64,000 nucleotides of DNA from assembly GCA_964396265.1 (NCBI GenBank), contig CAYNEM010000010.1, positions 1 to 64,000 of the forward strand. Reading direction: 5' to 3'. This DNA comes from EA-27 sp964396265. GTDB lineage: Archaea > Thermoplasmatota > Thermoplasmata > RBG-16-68-12 > EA-27. Shown here piece by piece: positions 57,256 to 64,000 of this stretch. Each line of letters starts with the position of its first letter. Within the stretch, counting starts at the first letter, position 1. Under the pieces are notes generated by a model. It saw only the letters and a list, made by a program, of their open reading frames with translations, searched no databases and was not told the origin of the DNA. The position numbers and the translations under genes were made by a program.

Positions 57256-58668
57256 TCACCTCAGGTAGACGTTGCGAAGGCGAATCGTCGGCCCCCCGAG
57301 CGCGGCGTCGAGCGCCTGTCCGGGATCGGACTTCCCGCACCACCCCGCATGGAACAGTTCGAGGTCCTTTCCCACCGCGTCGACCGCGGACCAGAACGCC
57401 TTCGTCGTCAGCTCCACGACGGTCCTCCGCACGGGGCCCTTGACCTCCCCGTTCTCGATGAGGTACGCCTCGCGGCCCACGTACTTGCCGTTCCACCGCT
57501 TGTCGTCGATGTTCCACTCCATGAACGACTTCATGTAGACACCGCGCTTGACCTCCTCGATCATCTCCTCCGGCGTGTGGTCCTTGGGTTCGACGAACGT
57601 GTTCGCCATGCGCACGATCGCCTCGCGGTCGTAGTTCGTCGCACGCGCGGCCCCATTCGAGCGGGTGCCGAGCACGGCCGCCGTCTCACGATTCTGCAGG
57701 AACTCCGAGACCCTTCCCCGCTTGTACAGGTATCGACGACGCGCCTTGACCCCCTCGTCGTCGTAGCGGTAGAATGCGATGGCGTGCTCCATCGTCGGGT
57801 CGTCGACGACGTTCACGAGCCCGCTGCCGATCTTCATGCCGCCATCGTCCGGCGTGATGAACGACTTCCCCGCCTGCGACGCCTCGCGACCGAGGATGCG
57901 ATCCGCCTCCGTCGGATGCCCGCACGACTCGTGGCTCGCGATCCCCGACACTTGGGGCCCCGCGACGAGGTCCGTCTTGCCCTCGGGCGACTTCGTGCCG
58001 TGCTCCAGCGCGTTGATCGCGGTCTTGGCGGCCTCGAGGACGCGCTCGTGCGCGTTCACCTCCTTGAGGGCCTCCCAGCCACCGGACCAGCCATAGTTCT
58101 GGTTGCACTGCTCGACGTCCGAGCCCTTCATGAGCGTCAAGTGATAGTAAAGGCGAACGCGCGGGCTGTACGAATGGATCTTCGACCCCTCGCTGTTCGC
58201 GAAGTACTTCGAGATCCGGTTGTTGGTGCACAGGAAGAACCGTCCCGGGATCTTGTACTTCAGAGCGACCAGATCGCGGTCGATGCCCACAATCTCGTCC
58301 ACGCGCTCCTCCACGGGCGTGTCCGCGAGCGGCCGCGCCTCGGGGACGGACCAGTCCGCCACGACCGCGGGTTCCGGAGCGAACGTGATGGGCTTCTTTC
58401 GCCTCGCGCCCTTGGCGAGGGCAACGGCGCGGTCCACAATCTCGCGCACGTCGGACCTCGTGAGCATGTTCGTGGCAGCAAACCCGAGCGACCCGCGCGC
58501 GAGGACGCGCACCCCGATGCCCCGAGATTCCGTGAAGTCGAGGGCGTCGACGATGCCGCCCTTCACGATGAACTCCTCGTTCGTCTGCTCCTCGTAACGC
58601 GCCTCCGCGTATGTCGCACCCCTCGACCGAGCGCGGTCCACGGCGAAGTCGACGAGATCCGGGTCCAC
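57256..58668 (-). CDS. TldD-family metalloprotease
   Basis: 470 residues from GTG 58668. The metal site HESCGHPTEADR near residue 245 fits HExxxH, with a downstream Cys in HAGWCGKSDPGQA of the family. ESRGIGVRVLARGSLGFAAT and LVNVVDDPTMEHAIAFYRYDDEG are conserved TldD blocks. It forms a heterodimer with TldE, encoded just downstream. A TATA box (TTTTATT) at 58702-58709 sits about 34-41 bases before the start. Confidence 0.93.
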   Translation of the reverse strand: MDPDLVDFAVDRARSRGATYAEARYEEQTNEEFIVKGGIVDALDFTESRGIGVRVLARGSLGFAATNMLTRSDVREIVDRAVALAKGARRKKPITFAPEPAVVADWSVPEARPLADTPVEERVDEIVGIDRDLVALKYKIPGRFFLCTNNRISKYFANSEGSKIHSYSPRVRLYYHLTLMKGSDVEQCNQNYGWSGGWEALKEVNAHERVLEAAKTAINALEHGTKSPEGKTDLVAGPQVSGIASHESCGHPTEADRILGREASQAGKSFITPDDGGMKIGSGLVNVVDDPTMEHAIAFYRYDDEGVKARRRYLYKRGRVSEFLQNRETAAVLGTRSNGAARATNYDREAIVRMANTFVEPKDHTPEEMIEEVKRGVYMKSFMEWNIDDKRWNGKYVGREAYLIENGEVKGPVRRTVVELTTKAFWSAVDAVGKDLELFHAGWCGKSDPGQALDAALGGPTIRLRNVYLR

Positions 58669-58701
58669 GACCTTCCCCCGTGGCGGGAAGCGGGCGGCGC
58701 G

Positions 58702-58709
58702 AATAAAAC
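58702..58709 (-). promoter_or_regulatory. TATA box of the tldD-tldE operon
   Basis: GTTTTATT on the minus strand. It supports GTG 58668 over the upstream in-frame ATG at 58743, which lies before the box. Confidence 0.5.
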
Positions 58710-58760
58710 TACCCCCGGCGGAAGGAAGGTTCAAGCCCCGCACCCATCTCCCGAGACCGC

Positions 58761-59063
58761 ATGGCCACGGAGAAACGGCACCTCGTGCTGTATCCCCTCT
58801 ACTTCGACGCGGACCTCTCGCGGGACGGCGGGCGCCGCGTCCCGCGCAGGGTGGCCGTGCATGGACCGACCGTCGAAGAGATCGCGCATGCGGCGGAGTC
58901 CCTCGGCCTCAAACCCAAGGTCGAGGAAGACCGGGCGCACCCGTCCGCTCCGTGGAACCGCCAGGGGCGCGTCCTCGTCAAGGCCGGTTACTTCAAGACG
59001 AGCGTGGTGCGGAAGGTCGCGGAGAAGATGAAGGACGCCCGGGCCCTCAAGGCGAAGGGTTAG
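58761..59063 (+). CDS. srp19: Signal recognition particle protein SRP19
   Basis: 100 residues. KRHLVLYPLYFDADLSRDGGRRVPRRVAVHGPT is the family hallmark, followed by EEIAHAAESLGL and GRVLVKAGYFKTSVVRKVAEKM. It binds SRP RNA tetraloops and prepares the site for SRP54. Its 3' end overlaps the convergent DUF211 gene by 4 bases. Confidence 0.94.
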   Translation: MATEKRHLVLYPLYFDADLSRDGGRRVPRRVAVHGPTVEEIAHAAESLGLKPKVEEDRAHPSAPWNRQGRVLVKAGYFKTSVVRKVAEKMKDARALKAKG

Positions 59064-59374
59064 GCCTCCGGCGCCACGCCCTTCGCCGGCTCGACGAGCT
59101 TCCTGCCCGCGGACACGGAGTCGATCGAGTGGATCACGCCGCCAAGCTCGCGGATCGTGGCCTCCACCTTCGCGTAGTCGACGTTCGTCCCCTCCACGGC
59201 GATCTTGAGGCTCTCCGTCTCCTGGTCCACCTCGTCGACCGTGCAGTTCACGCCGGTCACGCCGTGGAGGCTGGCGAGACGACGGGACAGCTCGACGATC
59301 GTCGGGTTGTGCGGTTTGAGGACGTCGAGCACGATTCTCTTGATGTCCGTCAAGGATAGCCTCGCGGGCGGCAC
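59060..59374 (-). CDS. DUF211 family protein
   Basis: 104 residues. LSLTDIKRIVLDVLKPHNPTIVELSRRL and GVTGVNCTVDEVDQETESLKIAVEGTNVDY match DUF211, a ferredoxin-like fold protein conserved in archaea, possibly a ligand-binding ACT relative. Start GTG 59374. A CCTTAAGG box lies about 20 bases upstream. Function unknown. Confidence 0.9.
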   Translation of the reverse strand: MPPARLSLTDIKRIVLDVLKPHNPTIVELSRRLASLHGVTGVNCTVDEVDQETESLKIAVEGTNVDYAKVEATIRELGGVIHSIDSVSAGRKLVEPAKGVAPEA

Positions 59375-59412
59375 CCATCGGGCGGTTCGCCCTTAAGGCT
59401 TTGGCGGCGGTT

Positions 59413-60306
59413 TTAAGTGAGGACTTCCGCTCCACCGCCCGCCACGATCATCGTGTGCTCGGCCTGGGCGACGATACCGTTCCCTACGTCGAGCAGGGAC
59501 GGATACGTGTAGACGAGCCCCTGACGGAGCAGCCGCGCGATATGCGAGGGCGCCTTCTTGTCGAGGCGGTAGGCCCATCGTTCGGCGAACGGAAGACGGT
59601 TGAACCTCTCGTTCACCATCTGCAGGAACCGAGACGCGGAATCGGGGCGCACGTCGCGCACGCGCATGACGCGGTAGATGTTGCCGGACTTCCGCCCGTC
59701 GACCTTGCCCGCACCGTTCGTCGAGAACGGCTCGATCGCGATGAGGTCTCCCTCCTCGAGCACGTCCTCGCCGTGGTCTCCCACGTTGGGGATCGACTTC
59801 CCCGCGTGGACGGTATACCGTTCGATCGAGTGACCGGTCAGGTTCGCGATGGGTTTGAACCCGAAGGACTCGATCGTCCGCTCGATCGCCGCCCCGATCA
59901 CACGGGTGGGCACCTTCGGACGCACGACCTCGATCGCTGCCGCCAACGCGGCCTCGGAGGCACGGATGAGCTCCGTCCAGTTCCGCGTCCCGATCTCGAC
60001 CGTCGCCGCGGTGTCCGTCAGGTACCCGTCGACCTGCGCCCCGAGGTCAATCTTGACGACGTCGCCCCTCCGTAGGGTGCGACTGTCCTTGTGCGTGGGC
60101 GAGTCGTGCGCCGCCACCTCGTTCACGGAGAGGCACGTCGGGAACGCCGGCGGGCACCCCTTCGCGCGCATGAAGTCCTCGATCCGGTCCACGCCCTCGA
60201 GGATCGTCATCCCCTCCCGAAGGATCTCCGCGCCGTGGCGGCGGGCCTCCCGGGAGACCTTTCCCGATCGGCGAAGCTTCTCAACGACGTCCGCCGACAA
60301 TTCCAA
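59413..60306 (-). CDS. map: Methionine aminopeptidase, type II
   Basis: Removes initiator Met from nascent proteins. 297 residues from TTG 60306, a start chosen by the TATACGG box at 60331-60340 and by matching archaeal length. Metal ligands: KIDLGAQVDGYLTDTAATVE with two Asp, LTGHSIERY with His, and IEPFSTNG and QAEHTMIV with the Glu residues. The type-II helical insert is present. Overlaps the 3' end of sua5 by 26 bases, same strand. Confidence 0.93.
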   Translation of the reverse strand: MELSADVVEKLRRSGKVSREARRHGAEILREGMTILEGVDRIEDFMRAKGCPPAFPTCLSVNEVAAHDSPTHKDSRTLRRGDVVKIDLGAQVDGYLTDTAATVEIGTRNWTELIRASEAALAAAIEVVRPKVPTRVIGAAIERTIESFGFKPIANLTGHSIERYTVHAGKSIPNVGDHGEDVLEEGDLIAIEPFSTNGAGKVDGRKSGNIYRVMRVRDVRPDSASRFLQMVNERFNRLPFAERWAYRLDKKAPSHIARLLRQGLVYTYPSLLDVGNGIVAQAEHTMIVAGGGAEVLT

Positions 60307-60901
60307 GGCGTTCCGCGGAAACCGCCCCTTCCCGTATAACCCTTGGCTCCGGCCCGGTGAGATCGACCACGGTGGACTCGCGGCCGACGGGACACGGCCC
60401 CGCGTCGATGTACAGGTCGACGGTCTCGCCGAGCTGCTCCGCGGCCTGCCACGCCTCGAGGGGGGCCGGCGTGCCGTGAACATTCGCGCTCGTGGCGGTG
60501 ATCGGGCCGAATTGCTTTGCGAGTAGGAGCGCGACGGCGTGCTTCGGGACGCGGACCGCGACCGTGTTCTCCGCGGACACGATCGCCTTGGGAGCCGAGG
60601 TGCTGGGGCGGAACAGAAGCGTGACGGGGCCGGGGAGCCAGGCGCGGCAGAGGCGCTCCGCCGCCGGCGAGATTGTCGCGAAGCTCTTCGCAGCCTCTAG
60701 GCTCGCCACGCACACCGACAGCGGCTGTCCTACGGGCCGCTTCTTGGCGGCGAAGATCCGACGGACCGCGTCTGCGTTCGACGGGTCCGCGCCCAAGCCG
60801 TACACGGTGTCGGTTGGGTACACGACGAGCCCGCCCTCGCGGAGCACCTGCACGATGAGCTCGAGGGCCCCGGCGTCGAGGACGGCTCGCCCTTCGATCA
60901 T
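60281..60901 (-). CDS. Threonylcarbamoyl-AMP synthase (Sua5/TsaC)
   Basis: 206 residues from ATG 60901. The YrdC core is complete: GGLVVYPTDTVYGLGADPSN, FAAKKRPVGQPLSV, LPGPVTLLF and RVPKHAVALLLAKQFGPITATSANVHG, ending GRESTVVDLTGPEPRVIREGAVSAE. It makes the threonylcarbamoyl-AMP that KEOPS (Pcc1, Bud32, Kae1) transfers to tRNA, linking to pcc1 at 1787-2062. The C-terminal Sua5 extension is absent, so this is the short TsaC type. Confidence 0.94.
   Translation of the reverse strand: MIEGRAVLDAGALELIVQVLREGGLVVYPTDTVYGLGADPSNADAVRRIFAAKKRPVGQPLSVCVASLEAAKSFATISPAAERLCRAWLPGPVTLLFRPSTSAPKAIVSAENTVAVRVPKHAVALLLAKQFGPITATSANVHGTPAPLEAWQAAEQLGETVDLYIDAGPCPVGRESTVVDLTGPEPRVIREGAVSAERLGIVGGRR
60331..60340 (-). 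promoter_or_regulatory. TATA box inside sua5 for methionine aminopeptidase
   Basis: GTTATACGGG on the minus strand, about 25-34 bases before TTG 60306, inside the sua5 coding sequence. It suggests map has an internal leaderless promoter. Confidence 0.45.
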
Positions 60902-61140
60902 GACCGCGCGCAGGAACCGCACGCGGGCGCAAGCGAGGCCATGGCTCTTGACCCTTCTGCCACTCCGCTCAGCCGGAGACGATGGCGCCGAGGACGGACG
61001 CGAACCGCGCGACCGTCACGACGAGGTGGACCTCCCACCATCGATTGAAGACGCGCTGCATCGCCGGCTCGGGGAGGAGCGGGTCCGGGACGCGGCCTCC
61101 ATGCCGCCAACGTCAAGAGGGGAGCCCCTCATCCCCTGGC

Positions 61141-61764
61141 GTGGCGGCGCCCGACGCAGCCCTCGCAACCGTTCCCACGCCCCTTCGCCTCCCTACGGGC
61201 ACGATCCGCGCCGTCCTCGCCCTCCTTCTGTGCGCGACCCTATGGTATTGGACGCTGAGACGGGCTGCGGATCCACCGCCCGTCCTCGTGAACTCCGCCC
61301 TGATCGTGGTCGCATTCTACTTCGGCGTCCGGAGCACTCCACCCGCGAGCCTTGCGCCGGCCGTGCAGACTCCGACGGCACCCGCGAAACCCCATCAGCC
61401 CATGTTCCTGCCCCGGGGTTCCGTCCGCACGGTGCTCGCCCTCGGCTTCTTCGGCGTGATGGCGTACGTCGCCTACCGGGACGGGACGATCCCTCAGACG
61501 CTGCTACTCGTCTTCGAGATCATCGCCAGTTATGTGATCGGGTACGTGTTCTCAATCATCCTGCTCCGGCGGGCACGCGCGGGAAAGGGGCTCAGTCGAA
61601 GGGCGGCGGTGGTCCGCAACGTCATCTCGATTGCGACGATCGGGATTACCGCGGGCGTGTGCTGGGCCATCGTCGCAGAACGGTTCGACCTCGTGCCCGA
61701 CTACCTCGAGAACGGCCTCGCGTGGACGGTCGCGTTCTATTTCGGGTCACGCCTCGTCGCGTAA
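61141..61764 (+). CDS. Four- to five-helix membrane protein with internal repeat
   Basis: 207 residues from GTG 61141. Two similar units (PTGTIRAVLALLLCATLWYW and PRGSVRTVLALGFFGVMAYV, each followed by a second helix) show an internal duplication; a fifth helix ends in AFYFGSRLVA, echoing AFYFGVRS of the first unit. No family recognised. The upstream region to 60982 is open but of poor coding character. Confidence 0.6.
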   Translation: MAAPDAALATVPTPLRLPTGTIRAVLALLLCATLWYWTLRRAADPPPVLVNSALIVVAFYFGVRSTPPASLAPAVQTPTAPAKPHQPMFLPRGSVRTVLALGFFGVMAYVAYRDGTIPQTLLLVFEIIASYVIGYVFSIILLRRARAGKGLSRRAAVVRNVISIATIGITAGVCWAIVAERFDLVPDYLENGLAWTVAFYFGSRLVA

Positions 61765-61765
61765 G

Positions 61766-62923
61766 TCACGCGGCCTTCGAAGCGATCTGCATCGCGCGGT
61801 CGACCGCCTCTTCCGTGTGCTTGACGCCCACCTTCCTCGCGTACCCTGCGAGCGCGGTGAGCATCGGCTGGACGAACTCCGGGGACGCCTGCGTGCCGAG
61901 GTGACCGATCCGGATCCCTTGGCCGCGCATGGGTCCGAGGGTGCCCGCGATCGAGATCGCGTGGTCCGCCATGAGCCGCTTGATGAGGTTCGCCGCGTCG
62001 ATGCCCTTCGGCGGCCGGACACTCGACACGGTGTTCGAGGCGTACTTCTCGTCGGAGAAGAGGGAGAACCCGAGGCCCTGGAGGCCTTCCCGGTACGCGC
62101 GGCCGATGGTCGCGTGGCGGCGGACGCGCCGCTCCAGTCCCTCCTCGTGCAGGATCTGGAGCGCCCGGTGGAACGCGAACAGCACGTTCGAGGAGATCGT
62201 CGTCGGCTGCGGATGCCAGTCGCCCCACTCCTCCTTGATCTTCTCCCACGTGAAGAGGTTCAGGTACCAGCCCTCCGCGGTCGTCGGGTCCGCCTTCTCG
62301 AGGAGCCGGCGGGTCACCATGACGGGCGCGATGCCGGGGGCGGAGGCGAGGCACTTCTGGCTCGCGGCGAACGCGGTCTCGATCCCCCAGTCGTCGCACG
62401 GGAGAGCGATGCCGCCCAGGGAGGAGACCGCATCCCCGAGCACCCACGCGTCGTGGCTCGTCGCGACCTCGGCGAGCTCGCGGATCGGGTTCGTCATGCC
62501 CGTCGACGTCTCGTTGTGGACCACCGCCAGGCATGCGGCGCCCTTCTTCATGACTTTCTCCACCGCCGCCAGATCCGGCGGCTCCCCCCACTTCGCGGAG
62601 ACGACGTCGACCTTTACGTGGTGAGTGCGGAGGACGTCGGCGCAACGCGCGCCGAAGAAGCCGTTGTCGATGATCGCGACGTGATCGCCGCGACGCAGGA
62701 GCGTGAACGCGATCGTCTCGATGCCCGCATGCCCCGGCCCCGCGATGGGGTACACCTCCGCGTTCTTGACCTGGAACAGGCGTTTGAGCATGTCCTCGAT
62801 CTCGTGGTATTTCCGGACCCACTCGTCGCCGTAATGGGGCTGCGCGGGCTTCGCGAGCTCCTCCATGATGCGGGGGTCGATCGGGACAGGTCCTGGGATC
62901 ATCATCCGCGGAGGCGCGCCCAT
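61766..62923 (-). CDS. Class V aminotransferase (alanine-glyoxylate / serine-pyruvate type)
   Basis: 385 residues. MIPGPVPIDPRI is the typical N-terminus; HVAIIDNGFFGARCADV, VVHNETSTGMTNPI, DAVSSLGG and FAASQKCLASAPG (PLP-Lys) are present, then ATIGRAYREGLQGLG. It transfers amino groups between alanine or serine and glyoxylate or pyruvate, and in archaea may serve glycine/serine metabolism. A TATAAAG box at 62948-62955 is 25 bases from the ATG, so the message is leaderless. Confidence 0.93.
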   Translation of the reverse strand: MGAPPRMMIPGPVPIDPRIMEELAKPAQPHYGDEWVRKYHEIEDMLKRLFQVKNAEVYPIAGPGHAGIETIAFTLLRRGDHVAIIDNGFFGARCADVLRTHHVKVDVVSAKWGEPPDLAAVEKVMKKGAACLAVVHNETSTGMTNPIRELAEVATSHDAWVLGDAVSSLGGIALPCDDWGIETAFAASQKCLASAPGIAPVMVTRRLLEKADPTTAEGWYLNLFTWEKIKEEWGDWHPQPTTISSNVLFAFHRALQILHEEGLERRVRRHATIGRAYREGLQGLGFSLFSDEKYASNTVSSVRPPKGIDAANLIKRLMADHAISIAGTLGPMRGQGIRIGHLGTQASPEFVQPMLTALAGYARKVGVKHTEEAVDRAMQIASKAA

Positions 62924-62947
62924 GGCGGCGGGCCGAACGGGCGTGGG

Positions 62948-62955
62948 CTATAAAG
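62948..62955 (-). promoter_or_regulatory. TATA box of the aminotransferase gene
   Basis: CTTTATAG on the minus strand, 25-32 bases before ATG 62923. It matches the box at 5428-5435 base for base. Confidence 0.6.
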
Positions 62956-62999
62956 CGATTGTGAAAGGACCGTACTTGCGTACGCCACGATGGGTTCGC

Positions 63000-63962
63000 T
63001 CAGTCGCGGATACCCTCTTCCAGGATGGAGAAGACGGCTTCCGCCTCCGGGAGGTTCGGGGAGTCCACGAGGCGTGCGATACGCTTCCCGCCTTTCGATT
63101 TCCGGAGGTAGATGCGGAACGTTGCGCTGTGCCCCACGATGTGGCCGCCGACCGGCCGCGTGGGGTCGCCGAAGAACGCGTCGGGCTTGGAGTGAACCTG
63201 GTTCGTCACGTACACGGCCGCGTTGTGCACATCGCCGAATCGCATGAGTTCGTGGATGTGCTTGTTCAGCAGCTGCTGTCGCTCCGCGAGGACGCCGCGT
63301 CCAATGTACTCCGCGCGGAAATGCGCCGTCAGGGAGTCCGCCACGAAAAGCCGGATGGGAAAGTCCTTCGCGAGCTCGTTCGCCTTGTCGACCAAGAGGA
63401 TCTGATGGTGCGAATTGAACGCTCTCGCGACGTGGATCTTGCCGAGCACCTTGTCCAAGTCGAGGTCTAGCCCCGCACACATGTGCGCGACTCGCTCCGG
63501 ACGGAACGTCGCTTCCGTGTCGATCCAGACCGTGTGGCCGTCGATGCCGCCCTCGTCCACGGGGCGTGTAGCGTTCACCGCCAACTGGTGTGCGAGGTTA
63601 CTCTTTCCCGACCCGAACTCGCCATAGCACTCGGTGATCGCCTGCGTCTCGACACCGCCTCCGAGCAGCTCGTCGAACGCCTTCGAGCCGGTCGTAAGCT
63701 TCGCGACGCTTTTCCGCCGCTCGAGGATCACGTCCCCCGTCTCGAACCCGCCGACGTCCGCAGCCCTGCGCGCCGCGACGATGATCTTTTCTGCCGCGCT
63801 CTCGCCGATCTCTGCGAGCTCAACGAGATCTCCGGGGGAGGCGACCGCAAGGGACATCATATCCGTGTATCCCGCTTCTTTCAGCTTCTCCGCGGTCGCG
63901 GGGCCCACCCCGGGGAGCTCCTCGATTGTCTTCGCTTCCATCTTCTTACCGTCTTCCGTCAC
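63000..63962 (-). CDS. radA: RadA recombinase
   Basis: Archaeal RecA/Rad51 strand-exchange protein. 320 residues. N-terminal HhH at 14-65 (LPGVGPATAEKLKEAGYTDM, EIGESAAEKII), the GGFETGDVIL oligomerisation motif, Walker A GEFGSGKSN at 114-122, then WIDTEATFRPERV, Walker B LFVADSLTAHF and VTNQV with L2. Start GTG 63962. The window ends 38 bases upstream, past a TATA-like GGCTAATCC. Confidence 0.96.
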   Translation of the reverse strand: MTEDGKKMEAKTIEELPGVGPATAEKLKEAGYTDMMSLAVASPGDLVELAEIGESAAEKIIVAARRAADVGGFETGDVILERRKSVAKLTTGSKAFDELLGGGVETQAITECYGEFGSGKSNLAHQLAVNATRPVDEGGIDGHTVWIDTEATFRPERVAHMCAGLDLDLDKVLGKIHVARAFNSHHQILLVDKANELAKDFPIRLFVADSLTAHFRAEYIGRGVLAERQQLLNKHIHELMRFGDVHNAAVYVTNQVHSKPDAFFGDPTRPVGGHIVGHSATFRIYLRKSKGGKRIARLVDSPNLPEAEAVFSILEEGIRD

Positions 63963-64000
63963 GAGGTATCCCCGTCAAAGGGATTAGCCTGGGGTAGGTG

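Noticed and set aside
60982..61140. N-terminal extension of the 61141 membrane protein
   Set aside because: Arg/Ser/Thr-rich and without pattern; reads as non-coding GC-rich sequence in this frame.

Overview
The window reads as a high-GC archaeal chromosome segment, most likely from an uncultured Thermoplasmatota-type euryarchaeon. The evidence for archaea is the set of housekeeping genes: archaeosine TGT, KEOPS Pcc1, family-B DNA polymerase, RadA, Dpo4-type polymerase, L15e, S8e, aIF2-beta, SRP19, archaeal phosphopantothenate synthetase, a presenilin-type protease and DUF211. Many genes also have a TATA-like box about 25-30 bases before the start codon, as expected for leaderless archaeal transcripts. 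The phylum is an inference, from the VNG-repeat membrane protein and the overall gene style. One run of 100 N (32025-32124) marks an assembly gap, so this is probably a metagenome scaffold.

Layout. 1-9 kb: tail of tgtA, a membrane protein, Pcc1, a tRNA-Gln, a zinc-ribbon membrane protein, an ABC-2 exporter pair, an O-methyltransferase, a small secreted protein, a Nudix-HAD fusion, and a ribbon-helix-helix regulator coupled to a 58-codon ORF. 9-12 kb: a cation/proton antiporter, DNA polymerase IV and a retropepsin-like protein. 12-21 kb is an accessory zone: secreted proteins, a 5'-truncated PQQ/FG-GAP protein, a collagen-like protein, two degenerate retropepsin-like proteins, and two gene remnants (the 3' ends of a VOC gene and of a DUF72 gene) that repeat a nearby intact copy in the same orientation. 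21-24 kb: a ThiI-like protein that has lost its PP-loop, a frameshifted membrane protein and a TauE-type exporter.

23.5-38.8 kb is dominated by the cell surface: a 1.9-kilo-residue thrombospondin-type-3 calcium-repeat protein, two paralogous VWA/PKD proteins with long Asp-rich inserts, and a large Ig-like secreted protein. L15e, an adenine/cytosine-type DNA methylase with a coupled small protein, and a second methyltransferase are mixed in.

38.8-64 kb is mostly core: EamA transporter, a 52-residue zinc-ribbon protein after PolB, PolB, an OBG-type GTPase, a 1324-residue zinc-ribbon/HhH/TPR membrane-spanning protein, a TPR protein, DUF1611, phosphopantothenate synthetase, an ABM-like protein, a transposase remnant, CTP synthase, aIF2-beta fused to TRAM, presenilin homolog, phosphoesterase, S8e, the TldD/TldE pair, SRP19, DUF211, methionine aminopeptidase, Sua5, a membrane protein, a class V aminotransferase and RadA.

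Functional links: Pcc1 and Sua5 both serve tRNA t6A synthesis. PolB, Dpo4 and RadA cover replication and repair. TldD/TldE and the presenilin homolog are proteolytic. The surface proteins share Ca-binding Asp-rich motifs. The part most worth a second look is 11.4-21 kb, where a family of retropepsin-like genes lies beside partial tandem duplications of neighbouring genes.
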